Positions 36,727 to 45,826 are shown, numbered from the stretch's first letter. The stretch: 64,000 bases of DNA from Silanimonas sp021297925 (GCA_027532825.1 JAPZTL010000004.1:62001-126000); one strand, 5' to 3'. The notes: a model not told the origin generated them from the sequence alone. Made by a program: numbers and translations.

Positions 36727-38162
36727 ACCCGCTCGCCCTCGCCGAACAGACCCTGCTGGCCCCGACCGGGCTCGGCCTCGACGACGTCGACCGCGCGCTC
36801 GCCGAACTGCTGGGTCCCGGCGTCGACGACGGCGACCTCTACTTCCAGCACAGCCGCCGCGAGAGCTGGACGGTCGAGGACGGCATCGTCAAGGACGGCG
36901 CGCACAGCATCGAACAGGGCGTGGGCGTGCGCGCCATCAGCGGCGAGAAGACCGGCTTCGCCTACACCGATGAAATCGACCTGCCGGCGCTGCTGGAATC
37001 GGCCCGCGCCGCCCGCGCGATCAGCCGCGAGGGCCTGAAGACCGCGCGCGGAGCGCGGATCGTGGTCGCTGGTCGCGCGCTCTATCCGGCGCTCGATCCG
37101 ATCGACGGGCTCGCGCCCGACGCCAAACTGTCGAAGCTGCGCGAGATCGAGGCCTGGGTGCGCGCCGCCGATCCGCGGGTGGTGCAGGTGAGCGCTTCGC
37201 TTTCGGCTGCGGTCGACACCGTGCTGGTGGCGCGCGCCGACGGCACGCTGGCCGCCGACGTGCGTCCGCTGGTGCGCTTCAACGTGCAGGTGATCGTCGA
37301 GCAGGGCGGGCGCCGCGAATCCGGCTACGCCGGCGGCGGCGGGCGCTTCGACTACCTCGAACTCTTTTCCGACGGTCGCGCCGAAGGCTTCGCCAAGGAA
37401 GCGCTGCGGCAGGCGCTCGTCAACCTCGAGGCCATCGACGCCCCGGCGGGCGCCATGCCGGTCGTGCTCGGCCCGGGCTGGCCCGGCGTGCTGCTGCACG
37501 AGGCGGTCGGCCACGGCCTGGAAGGCGACTTCAACCGCAAGGGCACCTCGATCTACTCGGGACGCGTCGGCGAGCGCGTCGCCGCACCCGGCGTCACCGT
37601 CATCGACGACGGCACGCTCGACGCCCGCCGCGGCTCGTTGAACATCGACGACGAGGGCCAGCCCACGCAGCGCACCGTGCTGATCGAGGACGGCATCCTC
37701 AAGGGCTACATGCAGGACAGCCTCAACGCCCGGCTGATGGGCGTGGCGCGCACCGGCAACGGCCGTCGCGAGAGCTTCGCGCACCTGCCGATGCCGCGCA
37801 TGACCAACACCACGATGGCGGCGGGCTCGCACACGCTGGAGGAGATGATCACCTCGGTCGAGCGCGGCCTGTTCGCGCCGAATTTCGGCGGCGGCCAGGT
37901 GGACATCACCACGGGCAAGTTCGTGTTCTCGGCCAGCGAGGCCTACCTGATCGAGAACGGGAAGATCACCGCGCCGGTCAAGGGCGCGACCCTGATCGGC
38001 AACGGCCCCGAGGTCATGAACCGGGTGGTGATGATCGGCGACGACCTGCAGCTCGACGCCGGCGTCGGCGTCTGCGGCAAGAACGGCCAGAGCGTCCCGG
38101 TCGGCGTCGGCCAGCCGTCGCTCAAGATCGCGCAGCTGACGGTGGGCGGAACGAAGGCGTGA
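36723..38162 (+). CDS. tldD: TldD metalloprotease
   Basis: Zinc protease subunit of 479 residues that works with PmbA/TldE on microcin precursors and antitoxins. The zinc motif HEAVGH in LLHEAVGHGLEGDFNRKGTS near residue 260 is intact, and the C-terminal CGKNGQSVPVGVGQPSLKI is typical. The partner gene pmbA lies 600 bases on, with darP between on the other strand. Starts by overlapping yhdP. Confidence 0.96.
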   Translation: MNPLALAEQTLLAPTGLGLDDVDRALAELLGPGVDDGDLYFQHSRRESWTVEDGIVKDGAHSIEQGVGVRAISGEKTGFAYTDEIDLPALLESARAARAISREGLKTARGARIVVAGRALYPALDPIDGLAPDAKLSKLREIEAWVRAADPRVVQVSASLSAAVDTVLVARADGTLAADVRPLVRFNVQVIVEQGGRRESGYAGGGGRFDYLELFSDGRAEGFAKEALRQALVNLEAIDAPAGAMPVVLGPGWPGVLLHEAVGHGLEGDFNRKGTSIYSGRVGERVAAPGVTVIDDGTLDARRGSLNIDDEGQPTQRTVLIEDGILKGYMQDSLNARLMGVARTGNGRRESFAHLPMPRMTNTTMAAGSHTLEEMITSVERGLFAPNFGGGQVDITTGKFVFSASEAYLIENGKITAPVKGATLIGNGPEVMNRVVMIGDDLQLDAGVGVCGKNGQSVPVGVGQPSLKIAQLTVGGTKA

Positions 38163-38164
38163 GC

Positions 38165-38728
38165 TCAGTCCTCGTAGGGGACGCCGGCCTCGCCTTCGGC
38201 GGCGTCCTCGGCCTCGGCCATCAGCTCGCGCAGCACGCGGAACAGCTCGCGGAAGCCATGCGGCGGCTTGTTCGCCGCCCGCTCGGCCTTGGCGTTGCGG
38301 ACGAGCGTGCGGAGCTGCTGGCGGTCGCCGGTGGGGTAGGCCTCGAGGAACTCGGCCAGCGCGGCGTCGCCGCCCTCCACCAGCCTCAGGCGCCAGTGCT
38401 CGACGCGGTGCAGCGCCGCCGCCTCGCGGCGGGCGTCGTCCTTCGTGTGCTCCAGCGCGGCCTTCAGCGCGCCCAGCACCTCGTCGTCCTCGCGGCGCAT
38501 CTGCTTCGCGAGCCACTGGGTCTGCCGCTTGCGGGCGATGTGCGACGTGATGCGCTGCGAGTCGAGGACCATCGCCCGCAGGTCGTCCGGCATCGGCAGC
38601 AGCGCCAGCGTCGCATGCCCGGTGTCCATCAGCTTGCCGGCCATGGCCAGCACGTCGAGCGCTTCGCGCCGCTTCTGGCTGCGGCTCTCGTCGTGGAATT
38701 CGCCGGTCTCGGGATCGCGTCCGCGCAT
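38165..38728 (-). CDS. darP: DarP/YjgA (DUF615) ribosome-associated protein
   Basis: Small basic and acidic helical protein of 187 residues associated with 50S assembly. Features are the N-terminal GEFHDESRSQKRREALDVLAMAGKL, DSQRITSHIARKRQTQWLAKQMR, and the C-terminal KPPHGFRELFRVLREL. The start at 38728 (MRGRDPETG) is chosen over a GTG at 38758 on conservation. It lies antisense between tldD and pmbA, two bases from the tldD stop and 41 bases from the pmbA start. Confidence 0.92.
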   Translation of the reverse strand: MRGRDPETGEFHDESRSQKRREALDVLAMAGKLMDTGHATLALLPMPDDLRAMVLDSQRITSHIARKRQTQWLAKQMRREDDEVLGALKAALEHTKDDARREAAALHRVEHWRLRLVEGGDAALAEFLEAYPTGDRQQLRTLVRNAKAERAANKPPHGFRELFRVLRELMAEAEDAAEGEAGVPYED

Positions 38729-38758
38729 TCGTCGGGGCCCAACGGAAGAACAAGGCAC

Positions 38759-38764
38759 AGGATA
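38759..38764 (-). promoter_or_regulatory. -10-like hexamer upstream of darP
   Basis: TATCCT on the minus strand, 30 bases before the darP ATG, in the short divergent spacer with pmbA. Four of six -10 matches; no clear -35 box. Confidence 0.35.
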
Positions 38765-38769
38765 ACGCA

Positions 38770-40116
38770 GTGACCGATCCCCGCCCCGACGACCACGCCA
38801 CGCTGGAGCGCCTCGCCGCGCTCGCCGTGCAGGCCCTCGACGAAGCCCGGCGCCTCGGCGCCACCGCGGCCGAGGCCAGCGCGCACGACCAGCGCGGGCT
38901 CGACGTCAACGTCCGGCTGGGCGAGGTCGAGTCCGTCGAGCGCACCCGCGACCGGGGCCTCGCCATCACCGTCTACGTCGGCCAGCGCAAGGCGCAGGCG
39001 AGCACCGCCGACCTGCAGCCCGACAGCCTGCGGCGCACCGTCGAGATGGCCTGCGCCATCGCCCGCCATACCGGCGAGGACCCGGCCAACGGCCTCGCCG
39101 ACCCGGACCGGATGGCGCGCGAGCCGCGTGACTTCGACCAGTGGCACCCGTGGGCGATCGAGGCCGACGAGGCCATCGCGCTTGCCATCGAGGCCGAGGC
39201 GGCCGGCCGCGAGGCCGATCCGCGCATCGCCAATTCCGACGGCGCCTCGGTGTCCACCAACGCCGGCCTGTCGGTCTATGCGAACTCCCACGGCTTCGTC
39301 GGCCGCGAGCGCAACACCAGCCACTCGATCAGCGCATCGCTGATCGCCGGCCGCGGTGACGCCATGCAGGGCGGCTACTGGTACACGTCCGCGATCCGCC
39401 CGGAAGACCTCGAGCAGGCCGCGGCGGTCGGCCGGAAGGCCGCCGAGCGCACCGTCGCCCGGCTCGATCCGCGTCCGGCGCCCACCGGGGAGTTCCCGGT
39501 GCTGTTCGTGCCCGAGGCCGCGCGCTCGCTGGTGGCGCACCTCGTCGGCGCCGTGTCGGGCGGTGCGCTTTACCGAAAGGCCAGCTTCCTGCTTGGCGCG
39601 CGCGGCGAGCGCCTGTTCCCCGAATGGTTCCGGATCCTCGAACGGCCGCACCTGCCGCGTGGCTGGCGCAGCGGTGACTTCGACGCCGATGGCGTGGCCA
39701 CTCGGGAATCGGCGCTGGTCGAGGACGGTGTGCTGCAGCGTTACGTGCTGGGCACCTACTCGGCGCGGCGGCTGGGGATGGTGAGCACCGGCAACGCCGG
39801 CGGCGTGCACAACCTCGAGGTCGCTTCGAACGCCGAGGATTTCGACGCGATCCTGAAGGGGATGCGCCGCGGGCTGGTCGTCACGGAGTTGATGGGGCAG
39901 GGCGTCAACACCGTCACCGGTGACTACTCGCGCGGCGCGGCCGGCTTCTGGATCGAGGACGGCGCCATCGTGCATCCGGTCGACGAACTGACCATCGCCT
40001 CGAACCTGCGTGAGATGTTCCTCGCGATCGAGGCCGTCGGCGCGGACATCGACCGTCGGTCGGCGACGTCGGTCGGCAGCGTGCTCGTGGGCCGGATGAC
40101 CGTGGCGGGGGCCTGA
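38770..40116 (+). CDS. pmbA: PmbA/TldE metalloprotease partner
   Basis: Protein of 448 residues, structural partner of TldD that lacks the zinc HExxxH motif, as expected of the TldE half. Landmarks are NVRLGEVESVERTRDRGLAITVYVG, SDGASVSTN and SYWYTSAI-like YWYTSAIRPEDLE, then GVVTELMGQGVNTVTGDYSRGAAGFWIE-type C-terminal residues. GTG start. Together with tldD it should process peptides such as CcdA or microcins; no such peptide gene is visible nearby. Confidence 0.95.
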   Translation: MTDPRPDDHATLERLAALAVQALDEARRLGATAAEASAHDQRGLDVNVRLGEVESVERTRDRGLAITVYVGQRKAQASTADLQPDSLRRTVEMACAIARHTGEDPANGLADPDRMAREPRDFDQWHPWAIEADEAIALAIEAEAAGREADPRIANSDGASVSTNAGLSVYANSHGFVGRERNTSHSISASLIAGRGDAMQGGYWYTSAIRPEDLEQAAAVGRKAAERTVARLDPRPAPTGEFPVLFVPEAARSLVAHLVGAVSGGALYRKASFLLGARGERLFPEWFRILERPHLPRGWRSGDFDADGVATRESALVEDGVLQRYVLGTYSARRLGMVSTGNAGGVHNLEVASNAEDFDAILKGMRRGLVVTELMGQGVNTVTGDYSRGAAGFWIEDGAIVHPVDELTIASNLREMFLAIEAVGADIDRRSATSVGSVLVGRMTVAGA

Positions 40117-40126
40117 CGCGTCGACC

Positions 40127-40155
40127 TTGACAGCGATTTCACGGCCCCGGACAGT
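40127..40155 (+). promoter_or_regulatory. Sigma-70-like promoter for the DUF4870 gene
   Basis: A perfect TTGACA -35 box (40127-40132), a 17-base spacer, and a weak -10 GACAGT (40150-40155). It is placed 32 bases before the DUF4870 ATG. It is the only perfect TTGACA I noticed in an intergenic position. Confidence 0.5.
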
Positions 40156-40187
40156 GACGGCTCTTTCCTTGCCCCCTGGAGTGCCCG

Positions 40188-40607
40188 ATGTCCGATCCCT
40201 ACGCCAACCCGCCGCCCGCGCCGTCCGATTCGGGCATTTCGGCGGAGCATCGCCAATGGGCGATGTTCGCCCATCTCTCGGCGCTGATCGGCGGCTTGCT
40301 GACCAGTCCCGCCGGCGGCTGGGGATGCTTCATCGGCCCGCTGGTCATCTGGCTGATCAAGAAGGAGACGATGCCCTTCGTCGACGACCAGGCCAAGGAG
40401 GCGCTGAACTTCAACATCACCGTGGCGATCATTGCCCTCGTGATGGCCGTCGTGACCTTCATGACCCTCGGCCTGGGCATCCTCTTCACCGGCCCGATCA
40501 TGCTCGTGGTCGGCATCGCGTGGCTGGTCTTCACGATCATCGCCGCGATTCGCAGCAACGAAGGGCAGGCCTACCGCTACCCGGTGGCGATCCGATTGAT
40601 CCGCTGA
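40188..40607 (+). CDS. DUF4870 (Tic20-like) membrane protein
   Basis: Protein of 139 residues with a Pro-rich N-terminus and about three hydrophobic segments (near 28-45, 75-95 and 100-122). The DUF4870 hallmark is PFVDDQAKEALNFNIT near residue 62, with the closing EGQAYRYPVAIRLIR. The function is unknown. GGAG lies six bases before the ATG. Its TGA abuts the ispA stop directly (TGATCA). Confidence 0.88.
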   Translation: MSDPYANPPPAPSDSGISAEHRQWAMFAHLSALIGGLLTSPAGGWGCFIGPLVIWLIKKETMPFVDDQAKEALNFNITVAIIALVMAVVTFMTLGLGILFTGPIMLVVGIAWLVFTIIAAIRSNEGQAYRYPVAIRLIR

Positions 40608-41510
40608 TCAGCGCTCGCGCCGTACGGCCATGACGGCCAGGTCCGAGAGGGCCTGGCCGTTACTGTTTCCGCCCGACGGAAGCCGCGCCAGCGCGGCCTC
40701 GATGCCGCCGGCGACGGCCTCGAGCCGCGCGCGCGCGCCGTCGAGCCCCAGCAGCGTCACGTAGGTGCTCTTGCCCTGCGCGGCGTCCTTGCCCGCGGTC
40801 TTGCCGAGCGTGGCGGAGTCGGCTTCGGCGTCGAGCAGGTCGTCCTTGATCTGGAAGGCGAGCCCGATGCGCGCGCCCAGGTCGGCCAGTGTCGCCATCG
40901 TGGCGGCGTCGGCGCCCACGACCAGGCCGCCGAGGCGCACCGACGCGGCGATCAGCGCGCCGGTCTTCATCGCGTGCATGGCCGCCAGCGCGTCAAGGTC
41001 CGGCATCCGTCCAGTGGCCGCCATGTCGATCGCCTGACCGCCGCACATGCCGCGCGAACCGGCGGCATCCGCCAGCAGGGCGATGGCGGCCACGATCCGC
41101 GCCGCCGGCGCCGGCGCGTCGGCCAGCAGCGCGAACGCTTCGGCCTGCAGGGCATCGCCGGCGAGGATCGCGGTGGCGTGGTCGAAGGCGACGTGGACCG
41201 TTGGCCGGCCACGCCGAAGCGCATCGTCGTCCATCGCCGGCAGGTCGTCGTGGACCAGCGAATACGCGTGGATCAGCTCCACCGCGGCCGCGGCGTGGTC
41301 GAGCGCGGCGAGGCCGTCGTCGTCGACAGTCGCGACCGCGTGGGCCGCAGCGTAGACGAGCAGCGGGCGCAAGCGCTTGCCGTCGCCCAGCACCGCGTAG
41401 CGCATCGCCGCATGCAGGTGCCCTGGGCCCTCCGCCTCGGACGGCAGCCGATCGGCGAGGAAAGCCTCCGTGCGGGCACGCCAGCCGGCGAGCCGGCCGT
41501 TAGGCGCCAT
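40608..41510 (-). CDS. ispA: Farnesyl diphosphate synthase (polyprenyl synthetase)
   Basis: Prenyltransferase of 300 residues that makes C15 farnesyl diphosphate from IPP and DMAPP. The first aspartate-rich motif is DDLPAMDDD and the second is FQIKDDLLD; GDGKRLRPLL and GGQAIDM also fit. The start overlaps the end of xseB by 11 bases, the usual arrangement. A dxs gene, common downstream, is absent here, since the next gene is convergent. Confidence 0.95.
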   Translation of the reverse strand: MAPNGRLAGWRARTEAFLADRLPSEAEGPGHLHAAMRYAVLGDGKRLRPLLVYAAAHAVATVDDDGLAALDHAAAAVELIHAYSLVHDDLPAMDDDALRRGRPTVHVAFDHATAILAGDALQAEAFALLADAPAPAARIVAAIALLADAAGSRGMCGGQAIDMAATGRMPDLDALAAMHAMKTGALIAASVRLGGLVVGADAATMATLADLGARIGLAFQIKDDLLDAEADSATLGKTAGKDAAQGKSTYVTLLGLDGARARLEAVAGGIEAALARLPSGGNSNGQALSDLAVMAVRRER

Positions 41511-41742
41511 CGGGTGTGAACTCGCGGCCGCTCGCGGGATCGGCGGGGTCGCCGAGCAGGCGGATGCGCAGTTCGGCCTGTTCGAGCGCACCCTGGCATT
41601 GCCGATACAGGGCCACGCCGCGTTCGTAGGCGGCCAGCGACGCCTCGAGGCTCAGGTCGCCGGACTCCAGCTTCCGGACAAGGCCATCGAGTTCCTCGAG
41701 GGCCTGCTCGAAAGCCTGCGGGGCATTCGGGGTCGTGCTCAT
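41500..41742 (-). CDS. xseB: Exodeoxyribonuclease VII small subunit
   Basis: Small subunit of 80 residues that multimerises around XseA. The family pattern is FEQALEELDGLVRKLESGDLSLEASLAAYERGVAL with a C-terminal helix. The large subunit gene is not in the window. On the minus strand TAGACT (41749-41754) overlaps the tilS stop and lies six bases before this ATG, so a leaderless internal promoter is possible but uncertain. Confidence 0.94.
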   Translation of the reverse strand: MSTTPNAPQAFEQALEELDGLVRKLESGDLSLEASLAAYERGVALYRQCQGALEQAELRIRLLGDPADPASGREFTPDGA

Positions 41743-41751
41743 GCGGGCAGT

Positions 41752-43044
41752 CTACCCAAGCGCCGCGTCCGGCTGCCAAACGAGCCTCGCCCCGCGCGTG
41801 TGGAGCCATGCATCGAAATCGGCCGCGTAGCCGAGGTCGGCGATGGCCACCAGACGGCCCGATCCATCGGTGAGGACGGGCACGGCGTCGCGTTGCCACG
41901 GCGGGATGCGCCACGCCGGCAGCAGGCGTGCCAGCGACCGTGGACCAACGGCCGCAAGGGCGATCCGGTCGCTCGTGCCGGCGCGACCTCGGACCTGTAG
42001 CGGGGTGTCGAATCCGGAAGCACCGACCAGTTCCAACCAGCCCGAGCCGCCCAGCGCGAGGGGCTGCGTCCCGTCCCATGGGGTGTCCGGCCATCGCGGT
42101 GGAGCGGGCTCGCGCGCGGTCCACCAAAGGCGCCCGTCCCATTGCCGAAGCCAGTGCGAGCCGAGTGCGTGGCGCATGGCGCGCCCCGGGGGCATCGCCG
42201 CCCATTCGTCCAGTACGCGGCGCACGGCGTCGTCGCCGATCCATCCTCCGTGTAGTCGCGCCCAGCGGCGGAGGGCATGGTCCGCGCGCGAGGCCGGCAG
42301 GGCTCGCAAGCCATCCGCGTCGAGGGTGTCCCCGGTCGCATCGAGAAGGCCTGACAGGTCGAGCGCCGCTTGGGCATCGGCATCGTCGAGGCGGCGGGCC
42401 TGGCGCTCCGCCAGCGCCGCGATGGCGGTCGCGGCGCCGGGGAAACGGGCGTGCAGCGCAGGAAGGAAGGTCCCGCGCAGGGCGTTCCGGTCGAACCGGT
42501 CGTCCGCATTGGACGGGTCCTCGATCCATCGCAGGTCATGCGTCCGCGCGTACGCCGCAATGGCGTCGGCCCGATGTTCCAGCAGCGGGCGCCACGTCCC
42601 CCCGCGGTCGTCGACCGTCCACGGCCGCATGCCCGCGAGCCCGCGATCGGCACCGCGCAGCAGGGCGAGCAGCACCGTCTCCACTTGATCATCGCGATGG
42701 TGGGCCAGGACCAGTGTGTCGTCCGGTCCACACACCGAGGCGAAGGCCACGAACCGCGCCCGCCGCGCAGCGTCCTCCTTGCCCCGCCCCGCAGGACGCA
42801 CTTCGGCCCGGACCACCTCCGCGCGCACGCCCATCGAGGCCGCTGCCGCCATCGCGGCCTCCGCCCAGCGGCCGGACGCCGGATGCAGGCCGTGGTCGAC
42901 ATGCACCGCCCGCAATGACCACCCGTGGGTTGCGCGCAAGGCCACGAGGCGGTGCAGCAGCACCGTCGAATCGCGTCCGCCACTGAAGCCAACGACGAGA
43001 CGCGGCGACGCGTCGGGAGGAAGGGGCGGAAGCTCGAGGGGCAT
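41752..43044 (-). CDS. tilS: tRNA(Ile)-lysidine synthase
   Basis: ATP-dependent enzyme of 430 residues that converts the wobble cytidine of tRNA-Ile(CAU) to lysidine. The PP-loop SGGRDSTVLL is near residue 20, with VDHGLHPAS and AHHRDDQVET typical of TilS. The C-terminal domain (about 340-430) holds the lysidine synthase substrate-binding fold. It follows the phosphate-binding-type gene by 27 bases; in many relatives tilS lies nearer to accA. Confidence 0.95.
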   Translation of the reverse strand: MPLELPPLPPDASPRLVVGFSGGRDSTVLLHRLVALRATHGWSLRAVHVDHGLHPASGRWAEAAMAAAASMGVRAEVVRAEVRPAGRGKEDAARRARFVAFASVCGPDDTLVLAHHRDDQVETVLLALLRGADRGLAGMRPWTVDDRGGTWRPLLEHRADAIAAYARTHDLRWIEDPSNADDRFDRNALRGTFLPALHARFPGAATAIAALAERQARRLDDADAQAALDLSGLLDATGDTLDADGLRALPASRADHALRRWARLHGGWIGDDAVRRVLDEWAAMPPGRAMRHALGSHWLRQWDGRLWWTAREPAPPRWPDTPWDGTQPLALGGSGWLELVGASGFDTPLQVRGRAGTSDRIALAAVGPRSLARLLPAWRIPPWQRDAVPVLTDGSGRLVAIADLGYAADFDAWLHTRGARLVWQPDAALG

Positions 43045-43071
43045 GGCGTCAGCCTGCCCGCCTTGGGGCGG

Positions 43072-43476
43072 TCAGAAGTCGAGGATCACCTTGACGCTGG
43101 CATCGACGGCGGCATCGCTGATGTAGCCGATGGCCCCCGGCGTGGACGCGACCTTGGCCTTGACGGCCGCATCGTCCGCGAGGTCCTCGGGCGCCTTGGC
43201 TCGGCCGGTGAACACGAGACGCGACCAGTGCGCAGTCAGTTGCGTGCCGGAGCGTCCGACGACGCCGGATTCGAACGACGCGCGGACTGGTCCTTTCTGG
43301 AACACGACGACAGCCCCTTGGCCGCCGACCTGGGCGGGTCGACCGAGGAAGATGGCTTGTACTGCGGCCTTGTCGAGGGGGCCCTGGCTGGAGTCTGCGG
43401 CGACGACGACTTTGCCGGCGAAGACCGGGCTCGTCGCGGTGAGTGCGAGGGCGGCGATGATGAAGAAGCGGTTCAT
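43072..43476 (-). CDS. Short exported phosphate-binding-type (PBP-like) protein
   Basis: Protein of 134 residues with a signal peptide (residues 1-20, ending VFA). The mature part resembles one lobe of PstS-type periplasmic binding proteins: VVVAADSSQGPLDKAAVQAIFLGRP, then HWSRLVFTGRAKAPEDL and TPGAIGYIS. It is about half the length of a full binding protein, so it may be a single-lobe variant as annotated in many gammaproteobacteria next to porins. AGAGGA precedes the start. Its start is 14 bases after the porin stop, so the two form one unit. Confidence 0.8.
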   Translation of the reverse strand: MNRFFIIAALALTATSPVFAGKVVVAADSSQGPLDKAAVQAIFLGRPAQVGGQGAVVVFQKGPVRASFESGVVGRSGTQLTAHWSRLVFTGRAKAPEDLADDAAVKAKVASTPGAIGYISDAAVDASVKVILDF

Positions 43477-43490
43477 GGTCGTCCTCTCGG

Positions 43491-44618
43491 TCAGAACGTG
43501 AAGGTGAGGCCGACGGCGAATGAATCCGCATCGGCGCTGATGGGGGTCTTGTTCGTGTATTGGGTGTAGTCCGCCTTCAGCGCGATGTTGCTGGCCACAT
43601 CCCAGCGGAGGCCGTAGCTCCAGTACGTGGCATCGAAGTCCTCCAAGAGCACGACGCCGGTCACGGCGGCGCGCAGCCCGGCCAATGGCGGGACGTTGGG
43701 GAGCAAGTCGACGGTTCGCGTCTTCGCCTTGTTGTCTCGGCGACCCCACGTGACGTTCGGCGTGAAGGCATTGATCCTGTACGCCGCTGCGAGGTAGTAC
43801 TGGTTCCGATCACCGTACGAGGAGTTATCGATGGTGGTTCGAGTGAACTCTCCGCCGATCAGCCAATTCCCCCGGTTGACTTCCGCGGCGACGCCGAAGA
43901 ACTGCGCGGGGTCCTTGTTGTAGTCGATGGCAGCAGCCACGTTGGCGAAGCCATTGTTGCTCAGCGCGTCCAACAGTGGGACGAGATCGTCGATGTCGAC
44001 GGTGACATCGGCTTGGAGGTAGCTGGCACGAAGGGACAGCCAGTTGCCGTAGGTCGAGTCGACGTAGATGCCCACCAGAGTGTCGACCTTCTGGTTGATC
44101 GGCGGGCCCTCTTCGTTCGAGCCTCCGACAAGGCCGATGCTGTTGAACCAGTCGCCGGAACTGAAGGCGTAGCTGGCGCTGGCGCCGTCGAAGTTGCTGA
44201 ACGTGGCGTTGTAGACGGCGCCCGACGGACGCAGCCACGGGTAGGCGTAACCCACTTCGAGGAAGTCCGAGTACTTGAAGAACGGCACGCGCTGTCGGCC
44301 GAACTTCGCCGACCAGCCGTTGCCGCCGTCCCAGGCGACATAGGCCCATGCGAACTCGGGCTCGAAGTCGTCGCGGCCGCGCGCGACCATCTGGGCGGTG
44401 GCGGACCATTGGTCGTTGAGTTCGCCGCGGACCTGCAGTGCGAACAGCGATTCGTCCTTGAAGTCCCAATCCGAGTCGTAGCCCAAGTCCGGGAAGGTGG
44501 TCCCGTCGGTGACGGTGCCGGCCACCATCTGGCCGAAACCGGTGATCTGCAGGTTTTGTGCATGGGCCGGAATGGCCAACATGGCTGCGGTGACGCTGAT
44601 TGCCAACAACGTCTTCAT
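43491..44618 (-). CDS. Outer-membrane porin-like protein
   Basis: Protein of 375 residues with a signal peptide ending PAHA and an aromatic beta-barrel C-terminus ending FTF. The body has alternating amphipathic strands such as WGRRDNKAKT, YYLAAAYRIN and SYGLRWDVASNIALKADY, as in trimeric porins of the phosphate or anion-selective type. The substrate is unknown. GAGGAG lies seven bases before the start. The codon choice here is visibly less GC-rich than in neighbouring genes, which may mean transfer or a constraint from the barrel's residue content. Confidence 0.82.
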   Translation of the reverse strand: MKTLLAISVTAAMLAIPAHAQNLQITGFGQMVAGTVTDGTTFPDLGYDSDWDFKDESLFALQVRGELNDQWSATAQMVARGRDDFEPEFAWAYVAWDGGNGWSAKFGRQRVPFFKYSDFLEVGYAYPWLRPSGAVYNATFSNFDGASASYAFSSGDWFNSIGLVGGSNEEGPPINQKVDTLVGIYVDSTYGNWLSLRASYLQADVTVDIDDLVPLLDALSNNGFANVAAAIDYNKDPAQFFGVAAEVNRGNWLIGGEFTRTTIDNSSYGDRNQYYLAAAYRINAFTPNVTWGRRDNKAKTRTVDLLPNVPPLAGLRAAVTGVVLLEDFDATYWSYGLRWDVASNIALKADYTQYTNKTPISADADSFAVGLTFTF

Positions 44619-44672
44619 CGACGCTCTCCTCGTGTAGGGGCCGACTCCAAGCATCGGCCTAGAGTGCGACGG

Positions 44673-44678
44673 ACTTTA
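44673..44678 (-). promoter_or_regulatory. -10-like hexamer upstream of the porin
   Basis: TAAAGT on the minus strand, 54 bases before the porin ATG, in the GCC-hexamer-CCG context of the other sites. The 194-base spacer between accA and the porin (44619-44812) holds nothing else I can support. Confidence 0.35.
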
Positions 44679-44812
44679 GGCCCGGATGCCTTCCATGTCG
44701 CCGCGCGGAAGGTCAATTCCTGTGCGCACCGAGGAGCGCAGTTGCATATCGTGCACCGCAGCACACTTCCCCACGCGGGGCGGTTCGGGCGTGATCCGCC
44801 CGCGGCGGCCCC

Positions 44813-45772
44813 TCAGGCCGAGGCGAATGCGCCGTACCTGCGCAGCCGGGCATAGCGCCGGTCGAGCAGGCTGTCCACCGGCAGCGCGTCGAGGTTGGCC
44901 AGTTCGCGCAACAGCGCAGCCTTGAGCGTCTGGGCCATCGCGGCCGGGTCGCGGTGCGCGCCGCCGAGCGGCTCGTGCACGATGGTGTCGATCAGGCCGT
45001 GCTCCTTCAGGCGCGGCGCAGTGAGGCCCATGGCCTCGGCGGCGTCCTTCGCCTTGTCCGCACTCTTCCAGAGGATCGACGCGCAGCCTTCGGGCGAGAT
45101 CACCGAGTACGTGCCGTACTCCAGCATCAGCGTGGCGTCGCCGACGCCGATCGCGAGCGCACCGCCGGAACCGCCCTCGCCGATGACGGTGCAGAGGATC
45201 GGCACGCGCAGCTCGGCCATCTCGAGCAGGTTGCGCGCGATCGCCTCGGATTGGCCGCGTTCTTCCGCCCCGATGCCCGGATAGGCGCCGGGCGTGTCGA
45301 TGAAGGTCAGCACGGGCAGCCGGAAGCGCTCGGCCATCTGCATCAGCCGCAGGGCCTTGCGATAGCCCTCCGGGCGCGGCATACCGAAGTTGCGCCGCAC
45401 CTTGCTGCGCGTGTCGCGGCCCTTCTGGTGGCCGATCACGACGACGCTGCGGCCGTCGATCCTCGCGAGCCCCCCGACGATCGCGGCGTCGTCGGCGTAG
45501 GCGCGATCACCGGCCAGCTCGTGGAACTCCTCGGCGATCAGGCCGAGGTAGTCGAGCGTGTAGGGACGCTGCGGGTGCCGGGCGAGCTGGCTGATCTGCC
45601 AGGGCGTGAGGTGCGCGAAGATCTCCGCGGTGCGGGCCTTGAGCTTGTCCTCGAGGCCGCGGATCTCGGACTCGATGTCGACCCCCGGCCCGGCGCTGGC
45701 GTGCCGCAGCTCGTTGATCTTGGCTTCGAGGTCGGCGATCGGTTGTTCGAAATCGAGGAAGTTCGGGTTCAT
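44813..45772 (-). CDS. accA: Acetyl-CoA carboxylase carboxyltransferase alpha subunit
   Basis: Subunit of 319 residues that, with AccD, transfers carboxyl from biotin to acetyl-CoA to make malonyl-CoA. The coenzyme A and carboxybiotin-binding region shows PRPEGYRKALRLM, FIDTPGAYPGIGAEERGQSEAI and GEGGSGGALAIGVGD. Length is standard. It follows dnaE, 80 bases apart, as in E. coli and xanthomonads. Confidence 0.97.
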   Translation of the reverse strand: MNPNFLDFEQPIADLEAKINELRHASAGPGVDIESEIRGLEDKLKARTAEIFAHLTPWQISQLARHPQRPYTLDYLGLIAEEFHELAGDRAYADDAAIVGGLARIDGRSVVVIGHQKGRDTRSKVRRNFGMPRPEGYRKALRLMQMAERFRLPVLTFIDTPGAYPGIGAEERGQSEAIARNLLEMAELRVPILCTVIGEGGSGGALAIGVGDATLMLEYGTYSVISPEGCASILWKSADKAKDAAEAMGLTAPRLKEHGLIDTIVHEPLGGAHRDPAAMAQTLKAALLRELANLDALPVDSLLDRRYARLRRYGAFASA

Positions 45773-45826
45773 TCGGGCCAGTCTTGGCAGGTGTTCCGCG
45801 GGACGTCGCGGGACCCTAGAGCAAAC

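Noticed and set aside
44700..44812. Possible terminator after accA
   Set aside because: Only imperfect GGGCGG/CCGCCC pairing with long loops and no U-run.
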